A stretch of DNA of 34,922 bases from a virus: positions 1 to 34,922 of IMG/VR virus record IMGVR_UViG_3300032579_000054, one strand, 5' to 3'. The position numbers and the translations under genes are program-made. Below the pieces are notes generated by a model. The model was not told where the DNA came from. It searched no databases and worked only from the letters and a program-made list of their open reading frames with translations. Of this stretch, positions 8,151 to 13,231 are shown in pieces; position 1 is the stretch's first letter, and each line of letters begins with the position of its first letter.

Positions 8151-8399
8151 ATGACAACAGCAATCAAGACAGCATTGTCCTACGCACATCTAATGACCAT
8201 CTTAGAAGTACTTAAGGCAGAACGCAGGGTGCAGGCACACGCAACATACACCCACGATGCAATAGTCAAGAGCGCACTCAAGGGCAACCCTGAGCGCCTC
8301 GAGTACTTGGTAGATCAACAGCAAGCAAACTATGATCTAAAACAGAAGTTAGATTATGCGTTCTACGCAGTAGAGCAGATGGTCAGAGAGTTTGAGTAA
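8151..8399 (+). CDS. Early hypothetical protein
   Basis: 82 residues, first gene of the early operon, with AGGAG 7 nt before the ATG. It looks fully helical (KTALSYAHLMTILEVLKAE..., then QANYDLKQKLDYAFYAVEQMV), with no recognisable domain. Its stop codon is 3 nt before the first hammerhead ribozyme, so ribozyme cleavage would leave this message ending a few dozen nt after the stop. First genes of early operons often act on the host; nothing in the sequence proves that here. Confidence 0.75.
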   Translation: MTTAIKTALSYAHLMTILEVLKAERRVQAHATYTHDAIVKSALKGNPERLEYLVDQQQANYDLKQKLDYAFYAVEQMVREFE

Positions 8400-8402
8400 G
8401 CA

Positions 8403-8454
8403 GGTCGAAACCACGGAGACGTGGTCTCAGCGTAATGCGCTGACTGATGAGACC
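8403..8454 (+). ncRNA. Type II hammerhead ribozyme 1
   Basis: All core parts are present in type II (stem II open) order. Stem II strand GGTC (8403-8406) is followed by GAAA, stem III CCACG/CGTGG with loop GAGA, and the cleavage triplet GTC ending at 8426. Stem I TCAGCG/CGCTGA follows with loop TAATG, then the core CTGATGA (8444-8450) and the closing stem II strand GACC. Predicted cleavage is between 8426 and 8427. It lies 3 nt after a stop codon and before the ribosome-binding site of the next ORF. Confidence 0.93.
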
Positions 8455-8473
8455 AATACATAGGAGCCCTAAC

Positions 8474-8620
8474 ATGTCATTCAAATTCAAAGTGCAAGAG
8501 TATGTTATAAACGGCTGGATTACTGTTAACGTTGTTGCCAGTGAGTTCAAGGCTAACAGGCTGATAGCTCAACACTCGCAGGACTTCCCAGCCAGCCAGT
8601 TTAGAATTTTCCAAGGCTAA
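8474..8620 (+). CDS. 48-residue protein between two hammerheads
   Basis: A short ORF starting MSFKFKVQEYVINGWITV and ending SQFRIFQG, with TAGGAG upstream of the ATG. The pattern (beta strand, 'NGWITV', a helix with SEFKANRL, then a final strand 'QFRIF') suggests a small alpha/beta fold. It does not match a family I know. It is exactly framed by two type II hammerhead ribozymes, so its message would be released as a separate 219-nt RNA. Confidence 0.75.
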   Translation: MSFKFKVQEYVINGWITVNVVASEFKANRLIAQHSQDFPASQFRIFQG

Positions 8621-8622
8621 CA

Positions 8623-8673
8623 GGTCGAAACCACTTGACGTGGTCTATACTTTTCGAGTATACTGATGAGACC
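8623..8673 (+). ncRNA. Type II hammerhead ribozyme 2
   Basis: Same order as the first copy: GGTC (8623-8626), GAAA, stem III CCAC/GTGG with loop TTGAC, and the cleavage triplet GTC ending at 8645. Stem I TATACT/AGTATA follows with loop TTTCG, then the core CTGATGA (8663-8669) and GACC (8670-8673). Stem I differs completely from copy 1 but stays fully paired, which is compensatory evidence for a functional fold. Cleavage is expected between 8645 and 8646. Confidence 0.93.
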
Positions 8674-8690
8674 AAACAACAGGAGCATAT

Positions 8691-8996
8691 ATGTACACAC
8701 TCAACATCGGATTAAACAATCCATTCATTGGCAACACTAACAGTGTCGATAAGACACTCGAGGTCGCGCTGGTATTTGTGCAGGACATTGTCAACCTGCG
8801 CGTCTCTTATGATGGGGACGAGCCTACAGTCATCATCCAGTACATCAGCCACAAGGGGTCGCTGGACGTGCTGGCGACGGCACTGGATCAGGACTGCGTG
8901 GCAGTATTCGACCACGAGCTCGGTAAGGGCTCGCTGATCGGCGACAAGGCAGAGCAGTGGGGCGAGTTTAACCCTGAGTACTTTCAATTTATCTAG
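8691..8996 (+). CDS. Early hypothetical protein after second hammerhead
   Basis: 101 residues, with AGGAG closely before the ATG. The visible pattern is N-terminal MYTLNIGLNNPF, a helix (KTLEVALVFVQDIV), a strand (EPTVIIQYIS) and an acidic C-terminal half. No known family. Its mRNA would begin with the freed 3' part of the second hammerhead (stem I, CTGATGA, GACC). Codon use is GC-richer than in the HNH genes. Confidence 0.75.
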   Translation: MYTLNIGLNNPFIGNTNSVDKTLEVALVFVQDIVNLRVSYDGDEPTVIIQYISHKGSLDVLATALDQDCVAVFDHELGKGSLIGDKAEQWGEFNPEYFQFI

Positions 8997-9004
8997 GAGG
9001 CAGT

Positions 9005-9232
9005 ATGAGATCACTTAATTCAATATGCAGGGCACGCGACGAGGCGCGCTATGTATCACGCACTTGGGGACGCACCCCAACAACGCCCGATGTATCATAC
9101 CCAATCCAGTACACTAAGCCAGTGCAGTCACCTGATGACATCATCGGGGTGTGCAAACCAAACCCAAACACACTGAGCGGTATGGGCATCGTGTACATGA
9201 CACGTCGCCAGTACGAAGAGGAGAAGGCATAA
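9005..9232 (+). CDS. Early hypothetical protein
   Basis: 75 residues with an excellent AGGAGG before the ATG. Arg-rich at the start (RARDEARYVSRTWGR), Pro/Thr-rich in the middle, and ending YMTRRQYEEEKA. No domain recognised. It overlaps the next gene by one base (TAATG). Confidence 0.7.
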   Translation: MRSLNSICRARDEARYVSRTWGRTPTTPDVSYPIQYTKPVQSPDDIIGVCKPNPNTLSGMGIVYMTRRQYEEEKA

Positions 9233-9462
9233 TGACTAAGAGATACGAGGTACAACACTACACGCTATGCGACGGATGGATCAATACGTGGTCAGACTAT
9301 GACGAGGACGGCAACGAGACACCTAGCACGTACGATAGCTTTGAGGATGCGCTAAACGAGCTCGATAGCTTCTTGGATGACGAGCAGGAGGCATTCAAGG
9401 AGGGCAACATTGAAAGCCCATACGACAGAGAAGAGTTTAGAATAGTGGAGATAACAAAATGA
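9232..9462 (+). CDS. Early acidic hypothetical protein
   Basis: 76 residues, strongly acidic. A short strand-rich start (KRYEVQHYTLCDGW) is followed by long Asp/Glu runs (DYDEDGNETP; DSFLDDEQEAF). Small, highly acidic early phage proteins sometimes mimic DNA or bind host RNA polymerase; that is only a possibility here. An upstream in-frame start at 9151 is ignored because it lies deep in the preceding gene and TAATG coupling favours 9232. Confidence 0.7.
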   Translation: MTKRYEVQHYTLCDGWINTWSDYDEDGNETPSTYDSFEDALNELDSFLDDEQEAFKEGNIESPYDREEFRIVEITK

Positions 9463-9614
9463 CAACATACACAATCAAAATCGAGGTACGGCTGGACGAC
9501 GACGGCTACTTGCTTAAGTCACCATGGATATACGAGGCTATCCAAGAGCAGTTACAGGACGGCGAGGCAATTCTTGAGTACGACGTGACACACCAAGTAG
9601 AGGAGACAGAATAA
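9459..9614 (+). CDS. Early small acidic protein
   Basis: 51 residues, starting MTTYTIKIEVRLDDDGY and ending DVTHQVEETE. It begins inside the end of the preceding gene (ATGA overlap) and ends with TAATG coupling to the next. No family recognised. The first strand resembles that of other early proteins here (MTSFTIKD at 9914), which may reflect a common origin. Confidence 0.65.
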   Translation: MTTYTIKIEVRLDDDGYLLKSPWIYEAIQEQLQDGEAILEYDVTHQVEETE

Positions 9615-9757
9615 TGGGTGCACTGTACGACTTACTACTAGCAGACCAGTACCGCACGACCATCTACGCGCATGATGAGGACGACGCGTGGGAGATCGCC
9701 AATAGGTGGTACAATAACCCCGAGCAGGCACGAATTCAATTACATGAGGAGAATTAA
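9614..9757 (+). CDS. Early small hypothetical protein
   Basis: 47 residues, starting MGALYDLLLADQYR, with HDEDDAWEIANRWYNNPEQARIQ. The middle resembles the short helix-turn segments common in small phage proteins that read 'A.DE..AWEIA..W'. It is coupled to the preceding gene by TAATG and carries the ribosome-binding site for the next gene (GAGGAG) in its last codons. Confidence 0.65.
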   Translation: MGALYDLLLADQYRTTIYAHDEDDAWEIANRWYNNPEQARIQLHEEN

Positions 9758-9758
9758 C

Positions 9759-9917
9759 ATGAAGAAAACATATCATAATTTTGTACGATACTTTTTAGAT
9801 AATGAATGGCACACAAAACAAGTCCCGACTTATGCCAACGCTAAAATATTTTGTAAATTTCACGAACAAAAACACGGCACACTATCATGCCGTATTGTAA
9901 GAGAGGAGGCAGTATGA
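9759..9917 (+). CDS. Early small basic protein
   Basis: 52 residues, starting MKKTYHNFVRYFLDNEWHTKQVPTY and ending CRIVREEAV, with GAGGAG 8 nt before the ATG. It is positively charged and AT-richer than its neighbours, which may mean a separate origin. The pattern of one strand, a helix (YANAKIFCKFHEQ) and another strand suggests a small alpha/beta protein. Unknown function. It overlaps the next gene by 4 nt (ATGA). Confidence 0.65.
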   Translation: MKKTYHNFVRYFLDNEWHTKQVPTYANAKIFCKFHEQKHGTLSCRIVREEAV

Positions 9918-10225
9918 CATCATTCACAATCAAAGACATCAACAACATCGAGACAGACGACAGTGTGGACGAGGGGGAGTACTACACATCCATCCAGCGC
10001 GCCATTAACTCGGGCATGTGGGGATTACAGGGATCATATGGTCGCACCATGATGCAGGCTATCAGTGACGGCAAGTGCCTCTTAGGACTCAAAGACGCCA
10101 AGGACGCATACGGCAACACCATCCCATCGCGCCTGCACGTCAAGGAGGGCACCAAGGGCTCTTGGGAGTATGTCAAGGAGCGAAGTGGTAAGGACTGGGC
10201 AACCAACATGGCGGGAGTGAAATAA
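9914..10225 (+). CDS. Early hypothetical protein
   Basis: 103 residues with AGGAGG before the ATG. An acidic N-terminus (DINNIETDDSVDEGEYYTS) is followed by a helix-rich section (SIQRAINSGMWGLQGSYGRTMMQAISDGKCLLG) and a basic end. The segment 'WGLQGSYGRTMMQAI..G.C.LG' looks like a conserved unit, but I cannot name the family. It is coupled to the next gene by TAATG. Confidence 0.7.
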   Translation: MTSFTIKDINNIETDDSVDEGEYYTSIQRAINSGMWGLQGSYGRTMMQAISDGKCLLGLKDAKDAYGNTIPSRLHVKEGTKGSWEYVKERSGKDWATNMAGVK

Positions 10226-10458
10226 TGACTACGTATTATTTTGGTGACATCGAGTTTGGTCGGTTTAGCATAGAGGGCAGTAAGGACTCTAGCCCACTGG
10301 CCATCATTCACAACATCAACGAGGCGAAGGACTTTGATACCCCACAAGAGGCGTGGGACTATTGGACAGGCAGTGGCAGTGAGTCTTACGTATCACTTGA
10401 CGCGGTGGACGAAGATAATGTACAATACATACTTACATTCAAACAACATAGGGGGTGA
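10225..10458 (+). CDS. Early hypothetical protein
   Basis: 77 residues, strand-rich and acidic: TTYYFGDIEFGRFSIEG, then FDTPQEAWDYWTGS, and a last strand VQYILTFKQHRG. No family recognised. Its end contains the GGGGGTG that serves the next gene as ribosome-binding site. Confidence 0.7.
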   Translation: MTTYYFGDIEFGRFSIEGSKDSSPLAIIHNINEAKDFDTPQEAWDYWTGSGSESYVSLDAVDEDNVQYILTFKQHRG

Positions 10459-10462
10459 AATA

Positions 10463-10825
10463 ATGTACAGACATCCATTGATTCATAAACCACGCTCACC
10501 CAAGTTATGGGAGGAGGAGTGGGATCCAACCGAACTGGACTTTATTAACAATGACGAAGCAACCATCCCCGACACTAACATCCTCAGCATGAAGAGGATT
10601 GTAGTAAGGCGCATGATCCGTGATTGTCTCAATCCGTTAGAGCGCAGGGTCATTGAGGCGTTTATGGCAGGTCAGACGCATACCACGATAGGGGTGACTG
10701 AAAAACACTGGAGATATTGGCTCGGAAATGCACTAGAAACAATGCGTGAAAAACTTGTTGACACACCGCATCAACTTAAAGTAAAATATGATTTTAATAG
10801 GAGAAATTATGAACAACATCATTGA
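10463..10825 (+). CDS. Sigma region 4-like helix-turn-helix protein (early paralogue)
   Basis: 120 residues. Residues 52-100 read like sigma70 region 4: LNPLERRVIEAFMAG corresponds to the 'LTPREAKVLRMRF' helix, and IGVTEKHWRYWLGNALETMREKL corresponds to the recognition helix-turn-helix and final helix. The same unit with VTEKYWRY occurs in the protein at 23392, so the two are paralogues. The N-terminal 50 residues (basic, then acidic) differ. In the same operon lies a sigma factor that stops before region 4 (11669). I infer that this protein may supply the missing -35 or upstream contact, in the way T4 gp33 partners gp55. A stand-alone transcription regulator is the alternative. Confidence 0.6.
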   Translation: MYRHPLIHKPRSPKLWEEEWDPTELDFINNDEATIPDTNILSMKRIVVRRMIRDCLNPLERRVIEAFMAGQTHTTIGVTEKHWRYWLGNALETMREKLVDTPHQLKVKYDFNRRNYEQHH

Positions 10826-11072
10826 CCAGTACGGCATCATCAACCAGCAGATCAACGAGCTGGAGATCATCAAGAGCAAGCTAAAGGCAGAGCTCATTGC
10901 CCGAGGCGTGGGTGAGTACCAAGGCGAGTCGTTCTTTGCCGAGGTGCAGGAGTACGACCGCGAGAACATCAGCGCGCCACTGGTGCGTAAGTTATCGGAC
11001 GAGCAGTTTGTGCGCTCGGTGACCACCATCCAACACATCAAGGCAGTAATCGTTAAACCACTGGAGGTATAA
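10809..11072 (+). CDS. Early hypothetical coiled-coil protein
   Basis: 87 residues. The start at 10809 follows TAGGAG and overlaps the region-4-like gene by 17 nt. Residues 1-32 form a likely coiled coil (IIDQYGIINQQINELEIIKSKLKAELIARG). A strand section follows (SFFAEVQEYDR) and then a second helix. The layout resembles small phage proteins built like a host-nuclease inhibitor, with a coiled coil plus a short sheet, but no motif confirms that. It ends with TAATG coupling. Confidence 0.65.
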   Translation: MNNIIDQYGIINQQINELEIIKSKLKAELIARGVGEYQGESFFAEVQEYDRENISAPLVRKLSDEQFVRSVTTIQHIKAVIVKPLEV

Positions 11073-11215
11073 TGAATACAAATAAATTTGTGGTTTTTAT
11101 TAAAGCATTTAACGAAAGATTCCAAGGTGTTAGACCAACACAAAAGCAGTGGGATATTGTCATTCAGATACTAAAAGATGTACCAACAGAGAGGCTATCA
11201 AAATGCACGGACTAA
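11072..11215 (+). CDS. Early small hypothetical protein
   Basis: 47 residues, starting MNTNKFVVFIKAFNERFQG and followed by TQKQWDIVIQILKDVPTERLSKC. Two amphipathic helices and a 'VPTER' turn are visible. Similar short ORFs that read 'F..G....PT..QW..I...L..V' occur in other phages as I remember, without assigned function. The overlaps are 1 nt upstream and 13 nt downstream. Confidence 0.6.
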   Translation: MNTNKFVVFIKAFNERFQGVRPTQKQWDIVIQILKDVPTERLSKCTD

Positions 11216-11364
11216 ACACCATCAAGAGACTCAACAAGACAGAGCAGGACTTTATTGATCACATCCTATCAACCCCCGTGCCGGACGTAAACCTACTGGA
11301 CGTGTGGACTAAATGGAAACAGGAGCAACGAGCCAATGAGCCAGTATCGCTACCTGTTAATTGA
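11203..11364 (+). CDS. Early small hypothetical protein
   Basis: 53 residues, starting MHGLNTIKRLNKTEQDFIDHIL and including a DVWTKWKQEQRANE helix. The ATG at 11203 lies inside the end of the preceding gene, after GAGAGG. A longer frame from 11149 is unlikely. Its 3' end overlaps the next ORF by 29 nt and provides its AGGAG. Confidence 0.55.
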   Translation: MHGLNTIKRLNKTEQDFIDHILSTPVPDVNLLDVWTKWKQEQRANEPVSLPVN

Positions 11365-11515
11365 CGAGTTTGGGGGTGCCTGCCGGAAGTTTGTATCTAA
11401 GCTGGAGGCTACCCCCTACCTAACCAGTGGCATGGTCTTAAAGGCACTGCCACGCCAGCCCAAAGCCAATCCATACGAGATGGCTACACTACTACTTAAA
11501 GAGGCACTAATTTGA
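11336..11515 (+). CDS. Early small hypothetical protein
   Basis: 59 residues, starting MSQYRYLLIDEFGGACRKFVSKLEA and ending YEMATLLLKEALI. AGGAG (11321-11325) precedes the ATG by about 10 nt. The protein begins with a strand and then has helices; no family recognised. It overlaps the preceding gene by 29 nt. The stop TGA lies within the TTG start of the following small membrane ORF. Confidence 0.6.
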   Translation: MSQYRYLLIDEFGGACRKFVSKLEATPYLTSGMVLKALPRQPKANPYEMATLLLKEALI

Positions 11516-11676
11516 AGATATTTGGATTCTTAATGATTATATTCGCGTGGGCGGAGCTCGATAAGGGCTTTCAATTCTCAGAGCTCATTTGGCTTATCTT
11601 GGGTATTGCCATTGTAATGTACGAGGAGATACTGGCGCGTGTTGAGATTTTGTTTAGGAGAAACCACAATGAGTGA
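11512..11676 (+). CDS. Small predicted membrane protein, TTG start
   Basis: 54 residues from TTG 11512 (AGAGG upstream, TTGA overlap with the previous stop), or 47 from ATG 11533. Two hydrophobic stretches are visible: residues 1-13 (IFGFLMIIFAWA) and 24-37 (LIWLILGIAIVMY). The end is charged (ILFRRNHNE). It overlaps the sigma gene start by 8 nt and contains that gene's AGGAG. Function unknown. Confidence 0.55.
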   Translation: MKIFGFLMIIFAWAELDKGFQFSELIWLILGIAIVMYEEILARVEILFRRNHNE

Positions 11677-12250
11677 CAACAACGACATCAAGTCAGACTA
11701 CCTGCAAGAGCTCTTACGCATGGATATCTCTAAGCTACCAATGGAGTACGAGCACGAGCTAGGGCGTCGTATCGCCAAGGGTGACGAGGAGGCGTTCAAC
11801 GAGCTTGTGACACATAACCTCAGACTGGTGCCGTACATGGTATCCTCCAAGATGACGGCGTGGCACCATGGCAAGACACCGCTCGAGGACTTGATTGGTA
11901 TGGGCAACGAGGCGCTACTATTAGCGGCACGTAGCTGGAAACCAACCAAGAGCGTACGATTCTCTAGCTATGCTTGCGCGTTTATCAGGCGCTTTGTACT
12001 GCGCGAGCTTAACAATACCTCAAACATCATCCGACTGCCGGTCAATATCATGCTGAACATCAAGAAGATGAAGTACGAGGAGCGTGTACTATCCCAGCTA
12101 TTAGGGCGCGAGCCAACAGTGACAGAGCTATCTGCCATACTTGATATTAGCGTATCGAGGGTGCACCAACTTAGGGGTTATATCAGCCGTGAGCCAGTAT
12201 CATTGGACTCACTCGAAAATGAGAAGTTCTTAGAAGAAAATGAGGAATGA
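11669..12250 (+). CDS. Phage sigma70-family factor lacking region 4
   Basis: 193 residues. Residues 28-50 match region 1.2/2.1 (LGRRIAKGDEEAFNELVTHNLRLV). Residues 70-118 match region 2.1-2.4 (LEDLIGMGNEALLLAAR, then RFSSYACAFIRRFVLRELN), the -10 recognition and melting helices. Residues 119-182 match region 3 (IIRLPVNI, then LLGREPTVTELSAILDISVSRVHQL, and EPVSLDSLENE). The protein stops where region 3.2 begins, so the -35-binding region 4 is absent. It would redirect host RNA polymerase to phage promoters. It lies late in the early operon, as expected for a middle/late switch. ATG 11669 follows TAGGAG. Confidence 0.88.
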   Translation: MSDNNDIKSDYLQELLRMDISKLPMEYEHELGRRIAKGDEEAFNELVTHNLRLVPYMVSSKMTAWHHGKTPLEDLIGMGNEALLLAARSWKPTKSVRFSSYACAFIRRFVLRELNNTSNIIRLPVNIMLNIKKMKYEERVLSQLLGREPTVTELSAILDISVSRVHQLRGYISREPVSLDSLENEKFLEENEE

Positions 12251-12550
12251 ATGCTACAACTATCAACGGAGCAGACCAAGGCATACAATCGCTTCATTCG
12301 AGCACGCAACCGGATCAATGGAACACCATGGGTACGGCAGGCGGACGTGGTGTGTACAGTCGACATCGAGGGCATGAACCACCCCCTGTTTGAGCCCAAC
12401 GATGAGTTCTTAGAGTACAAGGAGTCCTCACTGGCGTGGTGGGCAGTAGAGCCACGATACCGAGACGAGGAGCGTATGCGCTCCAGTCGTGGTGATTATG
12501 GATCACCCGATAGCTGGGACGAGAAGCAACTAACCAAGGAGCAACTATGA
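12251..12550 (+). CDS. Early hypothetical protein
   Basis: 99 residues directly after the sigma gene, whose last codons (GAGGAATGA) supply the ribosome-binding site. The visible pattern is LSTEQTKAYNRFIRARNRING, VCTVDIEGMNHPLFEPND, then WAVEPRYRDEERMRSSRGD. It is charged and Trp/Arg-rich late on. No family recognised. Co-transcription with sigma could mean a partner role, but nothing in the sequence shows it. Confidence 0.7.
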   Translation: MLQLSTEQTKAYNRFIRARNRINGTPWVRQADVVCTVDIEGMNHPLFEPNDEFLEYKESSLAWWAVEPRYRDEERMRSSRGDYGSPDSWDEKQLTKEQL

Positions 12551-12747
12551 AACAAGAAGTAATACCAACCGATATCTACCAAGATGGTGACCTTATTGGC
12601 ATCGAGTTTAACAATTTAGAGGGTGAGTTTGTCTTATTTGCAGAGTGGGACGAAAACGATGAGCAAACGAGCGAGAACCGAGAGGCATTTAGAAAATGGG
12701 CGTACAACTTCCTAAACAACAATCTAGACTATCAGGTGAAACTATGA
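12547..12747 (+). CDS. Early acidic hypothetical protein
   Basis: 66 residues, strand-rich and acidic: VIPTDIYQDGDLIGIEFNN, then EGEFVLFAEWDENDEQ and a helix REAFRKWAYNFL. ATGA overlap with the preceding gene and with the next. Unknown family. Confidence 0.65.
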   Translation: MKQEVIPTDIYQDGDLIGIEFNNLEGEFVLFAEWDENDEQTSENREAFRKWAYNFLNNNLDYQVKL

Positions 12748-12908
12748 ACCAAGACCCATGGGATAAGTACATTAAGTGGGTGCTACTATTTGCCGCACTA
12801 TACTTCTTAGGACACATTGCCTACGCATTGGCTGATACAGTACAGACCCCCGATGGTCAAATCCATACCTGCTTTTGGACTACCATTGGGACGTACGTCT
12901 GCATCTAA
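12744..12908 (+). CDS. Small membrane protein closing the early operon
   Basis: 54 residues with one hydrophobic helix (about residues 11-29, IKWVLLFAALYFLGHIAYALA) that may be a signal peptide (a cleavage site near ALA is plausible) or an anchor. A short tail with two Cys follows (TCFWTTIGTYVC). It is the last gene before the second inverted-repeat element. A role at the host envelope is possible. Confidence 0.6.
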   Translation: MNQDPWDKYIKWVLLFAALYFLGHIAYALADTVQTPDGQIHTCFWTTIGTYVCI

Positions 12909-13199
12909 CTTTATTTTAATCCATTGGGGCGGGAATTTCAATTGTACTAGTAGTACGGGTAGTATGGGTATAAACGCACTTTACCCACCACTACGTTTTT
13001 ATTTTTTTTAAAAATATTAAAAATGATAAAGTAAGGGGTACTACTAGTACTACTGGTACAAATAATTTTTAAGTGCTTGATTATATTGAATGTCAATGAG
13101 AATGATTCTTATTTAATTTGTATGGGTAGTATGGATGCAGTGCAACATAAACCAAATTTTGGCAATATTTCACATTATGAAACCACAAATACACTAGTT
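12909..13199. other. Intergenic region between early and replication blocks
   Basis: No gene is seen. It holds the second inverted-repeat element (12942-13061), an AT-rich stretch with a weak TTGAAT-18-TATTTA promoter candidate (13086-13115) and the symmetric TTTCACATTATGAAA (13168-13182). It leads into the one-mismatch phage promoter at 13200. Confidence 0.6.
12942..13061. repeat. Inverted-repeat element, copy 2
   Basis: Arms 12942-12956 and 13047-13061 are inverted with 14 of 15 matches. The centre matches that of copy 1 (7074-7197): CCACTACGTTT, the A/T run and an identical 28-nt stretch (13017-13044 equals 7150-7177) in the same orientation. The arms have diverged from copy 1 but each copy stays self-complementary. 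Confidence 0.75.
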
Positions 13200-13212
13200 T
13201 TTGCATTTATAT
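13200..13212 (+). promoter_or_regulatory. Variant phage promoter (one mismatch), primase unit
   Basis: TTTGCATTTATAT differs from the ten exact cores by one base (A to T at position 9). It lies within a TTTTTGCAT context and is followed by AGG, 20 nt before the primase-helicase ATG. No GGGCGG upstream. Confidence 0.5.
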
Positions 13213-13231
13213 AGGTAAGAAGAAAGGAATT

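Noticed and set aside
9131-9150. CTGATGA as a possible third hammerhead core
   Set aside because: No GAAA with matching stems nearby; it lies in coding sequence.
13094-13112. Fur-box-like AATGAGAATGATTCTTATT
   Set aside because: Imperfect symmetry and a single site; iron control of a phage primase has no other support here.
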